A DNA stretch of 64,000 nucleotides from Xestospongia bergquistia (GCA_963965975.1 OZ014414.1:7350730-7414729), one strand, 5' to 3'. Counted from the first letter of the stretch, positions 11,074-24,504 are shown. The notes: generated by a model not told the origin, from the letters alone. Numbers and translations: made by a program.

Positions 11074-13158
11074 CTATTGAAACAAACCGTATCCTTCAAG
11101 TAATCTCACAGCAGTCATGTCTATATCGTTAATATCCTCTTGATCATGTAAGGCAATAAACTCTATGATATGAGGAGGAAGATCTATTGATCGATAAGGA
11201 ATGGATTGAGAAAGAATACATCTTGCTGAAAGACATGTGAGGCAACAAGGAGTACGAAAGTAGTCATCAAGATGGGGGTTGGTAGAGATGCGCATGTATT
11301 GGTCGTATAAACGTGGTCTGTTCAATAAAACAGGTTTACTAACAGCATCAAGATGAGCTCCATGAGCAAGAAGCAATGATGTAGCTTCTTTTGTCTGAGC
11401 TAATTTGAGAGGTCGATAACCAGTCCATCCAACTTTGTTCACAAATGCATCACCACCTGAGTCTAGTAATATAGATAAAAAGTGATCACTCAGTGATCTT
11501 CTATATAATCCTGTTAATGCAATATCAAGAACATTAACATGCAATGTTGACCCAATTGGGAATTCAGGACATTTTTTCAAGACTTCACAACAAAGACTAC
11601 TCAAATCAACAATGTGAAATGGATTTTTGGATAAATTGTTAAGCAAACTTAAACAATTTTTCCAATTGTCAAAGAAAACACGATCATCTATACTAGAGAG
11701 GTCTACCTCTTTATTGTTCAGAAGCATTTCTGTACTCTGTCGTTGACACTCTATGAGATTAAAGATTATTTGTTCAAACTTAGTGCTAAGATCATGAAAC
11801 ATTTGAAGAAATTCTATGACTATATCCATTCTTGGTTTAATACAATGATATCCATTTTTAATAAGGGAAATAAGTTTGTGTTGTTCACTTCTATTACCTT
11901 CTTTAAAACGTGAAAGAAGCATCTGAGTACCTCGAAGCCACAAAGAAAGACCCTCAGGAACTTGATCAAGCACTATCACCCATCCTCCATACATGAACAA
12001 AGAGCTAATAACAGTAACATCACCATAACCAAGACATCGTTCTCTGATAATAAGACATTGATAAGCTAGATTAACTTGTATAGAAGTGTTAGTTAAATCA
12101 GAGTACTTCTCATTTAACTCTTCAATAGAAATTACCTCTGATAGACCACTATAGTCTTCAATAGGCTCTGATATAATAGGTGGTGGTAGCATCAATTTGG
12201 CTTGGAGGATTAATCCTTCCTTGATAAGATCATAACATGCTCTGATGCTATCTATAGGAGGTGAGTTAATATAAATATTCCGATATAATGAGAATGTAGC
12301 ATTTACTAAAATGCTATCAACCTTGAGACGAGGAGGACAAAAAAGATGCTTAGTGATAACATTAGTAATCTCTTTAGGATTATTGCTGAGTTTTCGTGAA
12401 TATTTAGACAAAATAAAAAATTTTTGATCTGCAAAAAATAAGGCTTTAGATGTTGGTGGAAACAAACTAGGTGGTAAGTTTGCAGACAAAAGCCCATTTA
12501 AACTATCGACACAGTTATAGCTATTGCCTATAGCAACATGTATTACATTGTAGCCACGTTTATCAGTCATGGTAGGATCAGCACCTGCTTGAAGAAGCAA
12601 TGTGACTTTGTTTTTGACATCTTGTGCCGATCCACTAACAGCATACATTAACACAGATTGCCCCTTATTATCTTGATAGTGAACATCAGCTCCAACTTTT
12701 ATTAGATAGTTAATAATATTCTCACTTTGAGAAAAATTCTTCACAGCTCTTAATAAAGGAGTGACAGATGAACTGTCAGGTATATTAACTGATGCTCCGT
12801 GAGATACTAATAAACTTAGAATTTTAGTTGAGAAACTTTCAACAGCAGCATGAACTAGAGTCTCCTCACGTTTTGGACAGGAAGTATAGAGGATAAGTTG
12901 ATTGATATCAAACTTTCCTCTATAATGTTTTAGTACAAAGTTAACAAAATAGATATTGTCAGAGCGACAGGCTTCATGTACTACTGATATAAACCCACTA
13001 GTAAATGTAGCAGGACTAATATATAAGTTATGTTTAATTAGAAACTGATAAAAATCACTCACTACTTGTTTTGGTGAAGTAGTACTTGAAAGTTTACGAT
13101 GTGCAGAGACTCGAGTAACCCAGTACTTGACTTCTGTAGTTGCTAGTAACCACTCCAT
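11074..13158 (-). CDS. Fem-1-like ankyrin protein, probable CUL2 ligase substrate receptor
   Basis: A single-exon frame of 694 codons, close to vertebrate FEM1 proteins (about 620-670). N-terminal ankyrin repeats span roughly residues 60-230 (ETLVHAAVESFSTKILSLLV, HGASVNIPD, SVLMYAVSG, LLQAGADPTMTDKRGYNVIH). A middle motif at about 370 (IIRERCLGYGD) matches the FEM1 TPR region. C-terminal ankyrin-like repeats lie near 560-620 (LLLAHGAHLDAV). The tail CLTCLSAR...IPYR...LPPHIIEFIALHD resembles the conserved FEM1 C-terminus that binds elongin/CUL2. FEM1 proteins recognise C-terminal degrons. The ATG at 13156-13158 fits the start of the ankyrin fold, and the same start region persists as stubs at 33085-33160 and about 47730. 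It is the only intact Fem-1 copy in the window, transcribed in line with copy A, whose stop is 327 bp upstream. The family call is by motif only. Confidence 0.8.
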   Translation of the reverse strand: MEWLLATTEVKYWVTRVSAHRKLSSTTSPKQVVSDFYQFLIKHNLYISPATFTSGFISVVHEACRSDNIYFVNFVLKHYRGKFDINQLILYTSCPKREETLVHAAVESFSTKILSLLVSHGASVNIPDSSSVTPLLRAVKNFSQSENIINYLIKVGADVHYQDNKGQSVLMYAVSGSAQDVKNKVTLLLQAGADPTMTDKRGYNVIHVAIGNSYNCVDSLNGLLSANLPPSLFPPTSKALFFADQKFFILSKYSRKLSNNPKEITNVITKHLFCPPRLKVDSILVNATFSLYRNIYINSPPIDSIRACYDLIKEGLILQAKLMLPPPIISEPIEDYSGLSEVISIEELNEKYSDLTNTSIQVNLAYQCLIIRERCLGYGDVTVISSLFMYGGWVIVLDQVPEGLSLWLRGTQMLLSRFKEGNRSEQHKLISLIKNGYHCIKPRMDIVIEFLQMFHDLSTKFEQIIFNLIECQRQSTEMLLNNKEVDLSSIDDRVFFDNWKNCLSLLNNLSKNPFHIVDLSSLCCEVLKKCPEFPIGSTLHVNVLDIALTGLYRRSLSDHFLSILLDSGGDAFVNKVGWTGYRPLKLAQTKEATSLLLAHGAHLDAVSKPVLLNRPRLYDQYMRISTNPHLDDYFRTPCCLTCLSARCILSQSIPYRSIDLPPHIIEFIALHDQEDINDIDMTAVRLLEGYGLFQ

Positions 13159-13485
13159 TTCTATTGTGACTCTCTGGTAGCGAAATAATTACTTTTTAAA
13201 GTGGCCATTCCTCTTCCTGTCATGATTATTCATTTTGTGGTTAATTGATAATATATAGGTGTGCTTTAAAAGAATTTCCATTCCTTTGTGAACTTCAAAC
13301 TGTTATCGGACATTTTTTAGAGTTTAACCTAAGACCTTGAATATTATAAAACTCCTAAAGAGAAATGATAATACGAATATTACTTAATATTAATAAGAAT
13401 AGGATAGTAATAGACATAACAGCTAACTGAAATCTACTGTTGAATAAACAACAAATCTACTAAATTAATAAAATTTTAAAAATAA
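13159..13485 (-). promoter_or_regulatory. Short spacer between copy A stop and Fem-1 start
   Basis: This 327-bp spacer must hold both the 3' UTR of copy A and the Fem-1-like promoter. Its block near 13190-13300 (AAAGTGGCC, ATGATTATTCATTTTGTGG, TTTGTGAACTTCAAACTGTT) is conserved at 26163-26280 and 33197-33320 and weakly at 47780-47850, so the spacer travelled with every copy. No core promoter motif could be assigned. Confidence 0.45.
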
Positions 13486-15682
13486 TCAGTTAATTACATC
13501 TTGTAGTCTAATACAACAAATACCACCAAGTCCATCATCAAAATACACATAAGTACCACCAGGTTCTTTATCATTATTAGTTGACTCCATAGTAGTACTT
13601 AATGGACCTCTTCTTTGGTATTGTGGAGACAAAGTAACAGAGAAGAAACTACGATGATCAGGACCTAAACAAGGGAGTAGTCCCAATAGTGTACCCACTG
13701 GTGATAACCAATAGAGATCCATTCGGAAAAAACCAGGAAATTGACTGGTACAAACAAGAAAACCTAATGTATGAAAGTAAATAGTGTCAGACATACTTAA
13801 TATCTTAATGTATAATTATATAATTATTGTACATAGCAATCCTGATTAGTCATGCAATCTAAATATATATCAATACTTTTAGAACAAATCAGTCAACACT
13901 TTTATAATACGGTGTATATTTCTTTGAATTGTATATTTTAAAATAATTCTAACACAATATATTGTATATTAGTGAAGGGACAAAGACAGAAGAAAGTACA
14001 AACTACTTCTATACATTTAACCTTTTTCAAGTCTTCATTATAAAAATTGCTTGCAAGTCAACATGTTGACTGAAGATGACATTCCTCAATTAAGCTGTAC
14101 TGACAATGTGCCAGCTCCCATCATGCAATGCTCGATCACTAACTAAATGTTATAGCTTTCATATAACAATTGCTTCTCAATATGCTATTTATACTCATTC
14201 AAATTAAATTTTCTTTTATTTATATATACCTGAACCTGCTGGTAGTACGTGGAATTGTCTGTATACAGGTTTACCAGGTAGACTAACATCAAATACCACA
14301 CTAACTTCCGTAGTTCTATATAAAAAGCCACTATATTTTCAATATCACAAAAAGCAGAATAATGTAAAATGAATTAGTAAAGACACCTACATATACAATA
14401 TATGTATTTACGCAAAGCACATAATAAATAAAACACAACCACATGATCAAATCATGAACCTAAGCTGATGTCTCTACATATAACAGATATGTATCTGTGC
14501 ATGTTTACTCAATTACTACTTGTTGGACATCAACGATAACTCAATGACAAAACTCTTATGTAAGTGTTTGTATAATATAGTATTACTAAGACATACCTAG
14601 GAGTACATTTCAGGACAATGACACGTTCATTAACACTAATAGCAACTTTACAAGATCCATAATCAGTAATATCATCAGGTAATAGGTCATCATCATCTAC
14701 TGAAGTAACAACAGATCTACTATCATTATAATCAGATATAGATACATCATATACTGACATAACAAATACACTGTTAGCATCAAAAGCTGGAAATTGAGGA
14801 TAAATAAAACCATCTTGTGGAGGATCAATGCCATCTGTTGATCTGAGACCTATTATATTCAGTCGTTCCAATGTTCCAGGATGAAGTATAGTTAGACCAT
14901 CTTCACATATTACAAGTAACAAACCAGGTACTGTAACTAATCTTGATGGAAATTGAAGTGGATATCCTCGATGAGACTTGTCATGATTCATGATATCACT
15001 ACTTATTACACTGTATGGATGAGAAGAGACAAAATATTAATGTATTTGATAAATTAATCATAATAAAAAGCTAGAAATATAGTTAGAGAAGTATATAGCA
15101 AGCCCAATTTGAGCATTATCAGTCAAACCAATTGTCATAGCACTTAGACAGTTAATAGTTGAATAATAAAACAAAATAAAATAATAAAAATGGTGAGCTA
15201 CTCCCAAGGTATGTATTGTATGATCAAGTTTGGTAATACTATTTAATTGTAGAAAAAGTGTTGGCATTACCCATCAAGGTGATTTTTAAGAATTCACCTT
15301 ACTACTCTCCAGTACTCAAAAACAAAGATTGGAAACATGTGCAGCTTAAAGTTAGTTCTTTCCAGTTACATAAACTATTACACTTATATCACAAAAATTC
15401 AAAGAGAAAATATGGTAATATTTCAGTCCTGCAACACAAATTTAAATTAAAATTAGGTTTACATATAATTAGTTAGTCTAAGGCTCAGATTGTCCTACTG
15501 GGCCTCCATACATAAGGATGTGATCAATCATTACAGGTATGTAGCATTATTACAAACTAAATGGTAATCTGTGGCCAGTGCTATTGGTAAGATGTTCTAT
15601 AATTTAGTAAATATTCCATCAGGTTATGAAATAAAATAAAATGATTGTGTATTAATTTACACATAGCACTAAATACAATACT

Positions 15683-16188
15683 AAGTCTGTTCGTGTTCAC
15701 CTTGCTGGTAAAAAAAATTATCATAACTTTCTAATAATTTTAACAAATTCAAAATTTCAAAGTCAAGTGGTTTCCTGACGATCATCCGGTTCCTTTGATG
15801 TCATTTTTATATGATAGGACCCACAAGAACAAGATTTGTTGTACTTTGCATAAGCAAAGTATAGGAGATGCCATTGACCACGAGGAATGTGATCTCGTGA
15901 ATTTCGTTAATCAATAAATGGGTGTCGTTTGAAGAGTATGGCCAGAAATTCATTCTAACTGTAAAATTTTAATCATAATAAGACATAGGTAAAAGTACTA
16001 TACTACTGTAGCTAATAAATTTGAACAGAAGAGAAAATCAACTCTGTACAAGCAGACATGTGGGCTTTATTTTCATGAAATATAAGAATAACACCACAAA
16101 TATTTAATTTATGATCTGTGGTATGTGTTATGTATACTGCTTACACCCACTACTAATTTTCGGCGGCAAGGTGAACGTGAACAGACTT
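15683..16188. mobile_element. Non-autonomous DNA transposon with terminal inverted repeats
   Basis: 506 bp present in the intron between exons 17 and 18 of copy A and absent at the matching point of copy B (about 35711). The ends AAGTCTGTTCGTGTTCACCT and AGGTGAACGTGAACAGACTT are inverted repeats of about 23 bp with two mismatches. No transposase is encoded. The target duplication is unclear (TA or a few bases), so the superfamily is not assigned. It inserted after the A/B duplication, or was lost precisely from B. Confidence 0.75.
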
Positions 16189-19100
16189 TAGACTATTATA
16201 GAAGTAATATGTGACACTTAATATATTAATATCTATGATTTAACAAACCATTTATCATCAGAGTCTAGACGAAATAATCGATGTCCTAAGACCTCATAGT
16301 CAATTGGTCGTAGTACACGTCCTATTGTAGTCCATCTATTAATAATATCACCATCCTCATTAAATATTAGATATGATTTTGTACTGATTACAGAGCATTT
16401 GGTCCATTCATTATGAAATACTACTGCATATCTGTCATAAATAATATTGTATTTATTGAAGAGACAAATTATATAATAAAATTCATACATAAGTTATAAG
16501 TCTGAATATTTAAGGGACAAATTTTGCGTGAAAGTAAAATTGTAGATTGTTCTCTTACAATATTGCAACCAAAAATATGTTTCCCTCTCAAAAATCATTA
16601 AAACATTGAAGTACTTCCAGAAACATGTCATAATTACATCATCCAAGCAATTTAACACCATTTTAATATTGTACTTTTGATATGCATAACATTCGACCCA
16701 AAAAATCTCATGATAAAACCGTGAGTATCATGATATAAGTCTAAAACCAAGTTATAAAGTTAGTTATTATAATGTGAGGACAAACATATAAAATATATAT
16801 AATTGGGTATTATGAAGATGCCTTTGAAGTGGCTTAATTTATGAATAATATAACATTAATACTGTATTCTATTTAATGTCTCTATAGCAATGTAATATAC
16901 TCACTTAATGTGATGTAGACTTTTGGTTACATAATCAGATGCCATATCAGGAGTAGGCCAAATATTAGAAAATCCACTTGAATTAACAACACAATGGATT
17001 TTTGGATGAAGAAAAGACTCCAAACTAGTACAGTTAATAAACTATAATATGAATAAAATTATAATAATATCATGATTGAAAAAATCTATCACAAGATTTA
17101 GTGACCAATATTTTGAGCTTTAAGGTTTTTAAATTACAACATCGGAGGGTAATAATTCTAGAATATCAAGACATTAGCTTTTATTTCAATTGAATATTTG
17201 TTTGCACAAGGTACATGTACATATAGATGGTTATTTCAGTATTTCAGTAACAAAGCCAGGCCTTTAATCAGTGTACATTGTATTATACCATAGTTGAATT
17301 ATGTAGATACAATTTATATAATGAATGTATTGATCATTTCTTACCATTATTATGTTGGCCTTACGATCAGCTTTGACATCCTTCTCTAGTTTAAATGTTA
17401 ACATGAGTGTTCCTTTGCCAAATACAACATGTGATTGGAGACACAATATAAAGAGTGGACAAGTACGAGCTCCTTTATCAGTATACTTTGTGATTGGAAT
17501 ATTTGTACGATAGAACTATATGTAGAAAATAGATGATTACATATAACATGAACATTACACTATATATTGGTATACATGTCCATGACTAATCATTACATGT
17601 ATATGTATATTCATTATATATATTAATGTACTACACAATGTATCACTAGGTATGGTCAGATCAAGAGCATATTAGTTTTATGAATAGACTCAAAGTACTG
17701 TTTCCTGTCAATGATTTATTTATTTGATCCAAAAACATTTTTTAAATCTAATGTAATACAAATTGGTGACAAAGGTACTGCTTTTTATCAGTAACAAATG
17801 TACAATTTGATCAAGATACTAATCTATCCATGAAATAGCTAGAAATGTACTTGTGACTAATGACCAGTGAAATATCAGCATTCCCTCACTATTATAAGAC
17901 ATAATATACATGTATATTATTATCAACTGGCAAAGGAACTTCAGTTGCCGGTTATTTTGATCTCCTCTCAAAGTACTAGTCCATCATAACAATGCTTTGC
18001 TTTAAGGGATTTCTAGTTTATTACAATTTAGAACAAGTAGCTCTCTAATTTTTAAAGAACATTTGTAGAGTTATAAGACCAATTGAATGATGCAAACCAG
18101 CTTTCTAGCTTATTCTTAGCCAGAGATATAACATAGTTTCATTCTCAAATGACTAACATCTATTAATATATGTAGTAGAAGACATGATAATTTTAGTTGT
18201 CCAATCGTAATTATTAGTACAGTGTTTAGAGAACAAATCCCTCAATGATCAACTCACATAGTTTATGGACATGGCTAGTCCTTGTTCCATCATTTTGTCT
18301 AAATACTCAGTTGCTGTTTCAGGACTCAATGTGAGATCTGTTCTTTTTTCTATTGTCCTCAATATCTCCTATAATAATACAGTAAAATTAACTAACCAAC
18401 AATTTATACACAATGATTGAATATTTATAACCACTAATTTAATAAACTATTTATAATACTAGTAAATATAAAATATCAAATTATAGCTCAAAGTAAATGT
18501 ATTTGTAAACCATATTATAAATGACTGGGCAATATAATACAGACACTAGTAAATGTATTATACATATATATTATATCATTTACCTTCCGGTATTCTTTTC
18601 TAATAAGTTTCCTTAGATCTAGTTTATAATGAGACCCATCACTACCATACCAATGAAGGAGAGCCATATAGTTGACTTTAGACTCAGTGCGGTGTTCTAA
18701 ATCAACTCGATAAGCCATACATAATTCTATAACACAATCTGAAGACTCATAAACTCTAAGTGGCCAAGGTAAGTGTTGTCTGACTGTAAGAATAGGAAGA
18801 TAGAAGGTACATATTAGTACTTTAATATATATATATATACATACATGCATTGTGAGCAAAAGTCGTTAGAATTAAAGACACAGAAAGAAGAGGAATGTGA
18901 ATCAAATACATAAATAACTGAATTTTTCCACATTAACTATATAGCTGCTTCTATTTTAACACTCACACCTACACACATGATATAAAAGCATTCCTTGAAA
19001 ACAGAGGGAAAGTAATCACATACATATACAAGTACATATACTTTTTGGCCAGCAATGTGTAGATATTTTTGTGTAGATAGCAACAGAACATAACTATATG

Positions 19101-22089
19101 TAAAAAAAATAGCTAAAGGAGTTCTTTGGACTCTAATTTAACATGAAGACACATTACCAAAGCCATCAATGTAGACTTAAATAGATGTACAACATATTAA
19201 ATTTAACTAGCTATTTTTAATGCGAGAATATTTTTATCATTCCACAAACTCTGTCTATCTGTTATAGGTCAGGTTATTGTGACTACTATGTGTGGTATCC
19301 ATAGTTTATAAGTAAACTTACCTGAATGACTCTCAATATTTAGTGAGTAATGTTGTAGAGATGATACTCTTTCAAAATGTAGACTCCTACAAAAGTATAT
19401 ACAATGAATGTGTTATCGTTGACTATACTCTGTCCATATTAAGTTTAATCCATGACTATATTTCAGGTTATAAATTGCTATGGAAAATGATTTATACCAT
19501 TTAATTTAATTTAATTACACTTATAAAAGCATTTAAAATATCCAAAACATGAGGTAATACCTTCAAAGAAAAGTTGTGAAATGACTATGCATTTTAAAAT
19601 ATATTAGTACTAGTTTTAATGATTATATTGATAGAAAGTTTGATTTATAGCATCAGTACACATACTTGTACATGAATATTTTCCTCATAATAAAGTTTAA
19701 GTAGATAAAACACCTTCTAAGTATATATTCATTGAAAGCATGCTTTAATTATTAATGAATGTTGATAAACTATTTCCTGTAGTCCTATAGTAAGTTGCAG
19801 GTTCTAAAGAAATAATAGAGGGTCCAAAAAAGAGTCAGGAAAAATTTGTGTTTAACAATCCATTCAATAATAAAACTTTATTGATAGAATAGTACAATAA
19901 TTTAATGTGAACATACTCAGTGGGAGTAGGTTAACCACACCTACTAATACACAACAAAATGTGCTTTGGGGAAAACCTTAATGTACCAACACAATTTAAC
20001 ATTTACAAATTCAAGCATGATAGCAAAATGCTAGAGGATAGAATGTATGCATTAGATGTAACTACTTTGTCTGCTACACAAATTGGACAGTAAAGTCATA
20101 ATCCTTCCTTACCCATTATAAGGATCAATAAGAACTGATCTCATTGGTGGTAGGTCCATTACTAGATCACCTGTGAGATAACCAGTAGATGTTAGACGTA
20201 AGTTGATGCTTTCTCTATCAGGACTATGATCAGCAATCATGGAGTATGGATTACATCTAAAATAATACACAAAATGTTATAAAATGTCCATTTAAAATTT
20301 TTAATACTATTAATGAGTAATAAGCAGCTATAGAAATGTATACTGTAGATATTATATATTATATGTGTATATGTTCTTACACGTACATACAAAATCTCTG
20401 CATACAAACCAAGTGGACTAAAACCTTACTAATTCATAGAATTATCTAACATCAATTTTTATAGTGAAATAAGCTTGACTTATTGGTCAATTAGATCTGG
20501 CATTGGAGGGTATGTACTAATCTATCAATCAAAAAGCCTAATACAAGATTATAATTATAAAATTGTCCTAAGATTAATTTGATAATAATACATGACGGAC
20601 TATGCTTGCCAAATCTGAAGATTGAAAAGATAGAAAGCTATGGTGCTTTTTGAAACATTTCTCCAGTAACAAAAATTTTACTCAGTTTAAAGTAATTGTG
20701 GTTGCAGTAATTAAATTCATTGGTTGCAAAGTATGAGAATGGTTATTTTATTTGTTGGCTCTGAAAGTTGCATAAAATAATATATAGAATATATACATGT
20801 TATGATAAACTATTATCGTTATAGGAAATACTCATGGTGGCTAAGTTAAGGCTTCTAATTGATAACTGTCTGTGTATTCCAGTAATGACCATAACAATCT
20901 GTGGAACATTTGGCATGTGCAGTGCAACAAGAAGAAAATACCTTAAGGCAAATTTTTATATGTTATACGTATATATGTTATTAAATATTACATTAATTTT
21001 AATGATATATACTGATATATTGTTACTACTAATATAAACTTACGGAGCATAAGGATGCATTGAATGGAGTAGTTGTACTCTCCAGTGAAGTGGTAATATT
21101 GGAACTTGACTAAGTTGTTGAGTTAAAGCAAACAGGTTTTGCCAGGGATGTGGACGTTGGCGTTGTGGTATATGTATATCTTGAAATAAATGACCTGGTA
21201 ACAATACGTTAAATCGAGCAGAGCTAGAGAATGAAATATTTTTATTATTAATGTCAGCTTGTATCACATTAACACCGCTAAAGGACTACCTTATATGGCA
21301 TTGTCATCAGTATATTATATTAAAATGTGCAAATATTTTTACAATTTCTTTCATTAACATAATTTGTAGCCATATCACAGTGTGGTTACTACTAAATATC
21401 ATTTGCTTTGATTGTTGCATTTTATAATTTCTACTTTTTTATTTCACAACACTATTAATCTATAATTATGACTTTCCATAAGAATGCATTTAATGGACAC
21501 ACATACATGGTTACCATATTTTCTATTTGAAGGATTTTATTTCAGTTCATAAAACAGTATATGTCAGTCTACAGATATATTTGTACTTACTTATTTAAAA
21601 AGCTGTCAAAGCTCTCTTTGATGAATCAGTCATTCCTTTGAGGGCATAGACCAGTGATAAATGATAGTACAATATAGGAAACTGATCAAGTAAATTATAT
21701 GATTTAATGAGCCTCTCACAATCATTAAGCCATTTAGTAACTACACTCACTGAGCCTAAAAAATAATATTATACAATGAATGTACTTATAAATACTATAT
21801 ATAGGAGCATACTGTAATAAACGTATCATTTTCATTTAAACACATTTCAAAATATTATAATAAATCCTTACTTGTTCCATGTACTTTTTTGACTTCAGGT
21901 GTAAGAGAAGGTACATGTTTTCCAGCATGTACTCTTAGTTTAGATTCAATAGCAGCTACATGGAGAAAGCATTTATCAGTGGGAAAGTCTACCTCAGAAC
22001 ACTCTATTAAGAACCAGTTCCAACTAGAACTAGCATTAGCAGCTGTTGATACATCCAGTATCCTTGAAGAGAGAGAGAAAAGACAGGGA

Positions 22090-22192
22090 TAACAGGGAGA
22101 GAAGGACACACACACACAGATAGATAAAATAGATAGATAGGGGAGAGAGAGAGAGAGAGTGAGAATGAAAGAAAGAGAGAGAGAGAGTGATC
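22090..22192. repeat. Simple repeats in intron 7
   Basis: CACACACA, GATA-type and long AG runs sit beside the exon 8 acceptor. They form its CT-rich tract on the minus strand. The same array is at 43875-43985 in copy B; copy C has only a short AG-rich remnant. Confidence 0.85.
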
Positions 22193-24002
22193 ATACCAGA
22201 CACATTCCTTACCCCGTATCCCATACTCCTGCCTGTGATGCTTTAGAACATACGTGTATCTAAAAAAATAATGAGAAAATAATGTGTTTAATAAAAAATA
22301 ATGTGTTTAATGAGTTACTGTAAAATGAATTAAGTATGCATTAGAGTGTAGTCTTACTAAGAGAGGTTGAAATCTCTGATGAATGTCTTCTCCATCTTTA
22401 AGAGGTAAAGCAATCTCACCACTTTTCATATATGATGATACAGCTGAGCTACGATCTCCAAAATATAGAAACATTCTAGCCATCTCATTCAAAAGAACAG
22501 CTCTATCAAATACTATAACAGAAAATGACAAGTGAAAAAGAGATGATGTTTTTAAGTCACTAAAGCAGGTAATCAATCAATAGTGGAATATAGGTGGTTC
22601 AAATGACACTAAACTTAAAGAAAGAATACAAACAACTTTAAAACAACATAGAAACACCTTCTAATAAAATAGCATATACAATTTATAGTTTACCTACATT
22701 GCAATTTATATTTACTAACAATAGTTCTCACCTTCACAAGTTTCAATTTCAGATGCGAATGCATTAGCAGCAAGAAGTAAGTTACCTCTAGCCCAATGAA
22801 TATAAGCTGGCCATATCTTGAGAGACTTTGAATAAATATGACTAATTTTAGCATAACTATAACAGAAAATATAGTATAAAATATTGAAAGATAAAATTGT
22901 AATATAGAAATGTCCATTACAAGGAGCATAGATTTATTCAACTTAATGGATGCAAAGATACTCACCGTGTTTTTATCCAATAGTCAACTCTATCAATGGC
23001 TACTCTTTGCATTGGATGTATTATTGGACTAGATAGTGGACTTGACTTAGTCTTCTTACTAACATGATCATCTAATGTCACAGGATAAAAGTAATTAGTA
23101 TAATGAAGTAAGTGTCTTAACACTTCTCCTACAGCAACTGGTCTAAATAATAAGATTATAATAACATATATGTGCATGTGTACATATACATGTACATGTA
23201 TACGTATGCTGTGTACATATATACATGGATTGTAAACATGGACTGTAACAAGTAATGACAAATATACCTAAAGTTATATTCCCAAGGTGACATTAAGTTG
23301 TTGTAAATGTATTTGTTCTCTTTTATAACAGCTTTCTTGCCATCTTTTTTTACTGCTGCCTTCTCTTCCTTAATAAAGTACTTTTCTAACTCTCCTAGAA
23401 ATTTCTCTAACCACTGAACATGACCAGATACAACACTACTGAGCTGTCGATCATTACTGACCAATGAAGAAATTAAGAAAGGGAAATCAAGTTCTAGTTG
23501 ATCTAGACAATGTAGAGAATGTAAACAAAGTACAATATGTACATTATCACATGATACTCAATGTCATTACTTATATTTATTTAAGTACATAACTCAAGGT
23601 AAAATATGTAAGAAAAACTATGTCATGAAATGACAATACTAATGTATATAGGTAAGTATAGATATTCATAGACACACAATCATCTACTCACATATTAAAA
23701 ATGACTTACCAATGGGCATTTTCTTAATAGTCCAGAGACATATCTCAGAGAGAGAAGGTATTGATGAGTAATTAGAGAGATCCATACTTTGTATATCAAG
23801 TGAGAATGACTCATCAACTAGATCACATAATGGTTGAAAGAAATCTAACCGTGCCATTCTTTGAATCTGTCTATGTTTCTTTTTCTTCCTTTTAGAAAGC
23901 CTATATGAAACTACTATAATAATATAATTGTCCTATTACTTATAATATATAGATGTAGAATCATCTTGAAAAACTGGACCACATGAATAAGTGGTCACAA
24001 AA

Positions 24003-24033
24003 CACTAAACCCTAAACCCTAGACCCTGAACCT
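24003..24033. repeat. Short telomere-like CCCTAAA run in intron 1
   Basis: About four degenerate units of the seven-base motif CCCTAAA (ACTAAACCCTAAACCCTAGA and on). The same run is in copy B at 45917-45947, so it predates their duplication. Copy C lacks it. Confidence 0.6.
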
Positions 24034-24504
24034 TAAAAAACAACAAGGATTCGTTCTTTTAGTTAACTCCAGATGTATATAACAATATTTCTACATCAAT
24101 ATATTTTTCATGTACCTGCTTTTAATAACATCTTGTTGAGGTAGTTCTACCGATTTCTCCATAAAAGCCACTCCCACTTCAGAAAGTTGGTCAGACATGT
24201 TTTCCTCATCTTCACTAGTAACAGGTGACTCTGGAGCTGAATAAAATACTTCTTCCTCACCATCACTGTTGACTACTAAATACCCAGTAGTGTCATGATG
24301 TTTGCTTTCATCCAATGAGTCTATAGTGTCTGATTGTTTAAGTATTATCTCAAGACTATCTCCATCAGTTTTATCACTAAGTTTGTGTTTGTGACGTTTT
24401 TGTTTTTTACGAGAAGTTGAAGATGACTCGAGCTGTTCTTGAACTTGTGAAAGCTGCCAAGATATCATCCGACGAAATTCAATTGGTCCCTGCGTTTCAG
24501 CCAT

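Larger units (their letters stand above)
13486..24504 (-). pseudogene. 20-exon gene, copy A (frameshifted, internally deleted)
   Basis: Exons in transcript order: 24116-24504, 23710-23900, 23268-23502, 22966-23142, 22732-22856, 22358-22512, 22213-22259, 21872-22062, 21591-21755, 21044-21223, 20113-20256, 19322-19386, 18584-18783, 18258-18368, 17345-17515, 16905-17041, 16233-16431, 14597-15010, 14230-14315, 13486-13763. All have GT-AG borders matching B and C. Defects against B and C: exon 4 lacks 90 bp (30 codons, in frame); exon 9 is one base short near 21611, giving a stop a few codons later; exon 10 lacks 12 bp; exon 17 meets an in-frame TAG at 16233-16235, as in B. The one-base loss could be an assembly error; otherwise this copy makes at most a protein of about 560 residues. 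Domain layout is given under copy C. I do not recognise the family. Confidence 0.7.

Noticed and set aside
14530-14991. MNHDKSHRG frame as a separate gene
   Set aside because: In copy C the exon is preceded by an in-phase acceptor and joins exon 17 smoothly, so it is exon 18. A separate start is kept only as an alternative for A and B.
15258-15476. 72-codon plus-strand frame conserved at 35288-35503
   Set aside because: It lies in the intron between exons 17 and 18 of A and B, whose introns are near-identical throughout; recent duplication explains the conservation, and C lacks it.
20834-21037. 67-codon hydrophobic plus-strand frame in intron 10 of copy A
   Set aside because: The same intron in B has an altered, shorter frame, and no splice or start evidence is seen; a chance frame in AT-rich DNA.
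22140-22190. AG-rich array as a CRISPR-like or regulatory repeat
   Set aside because: Simple dinucleotide repeat in an intron; no spacers of even length, and a eukaryotic context.
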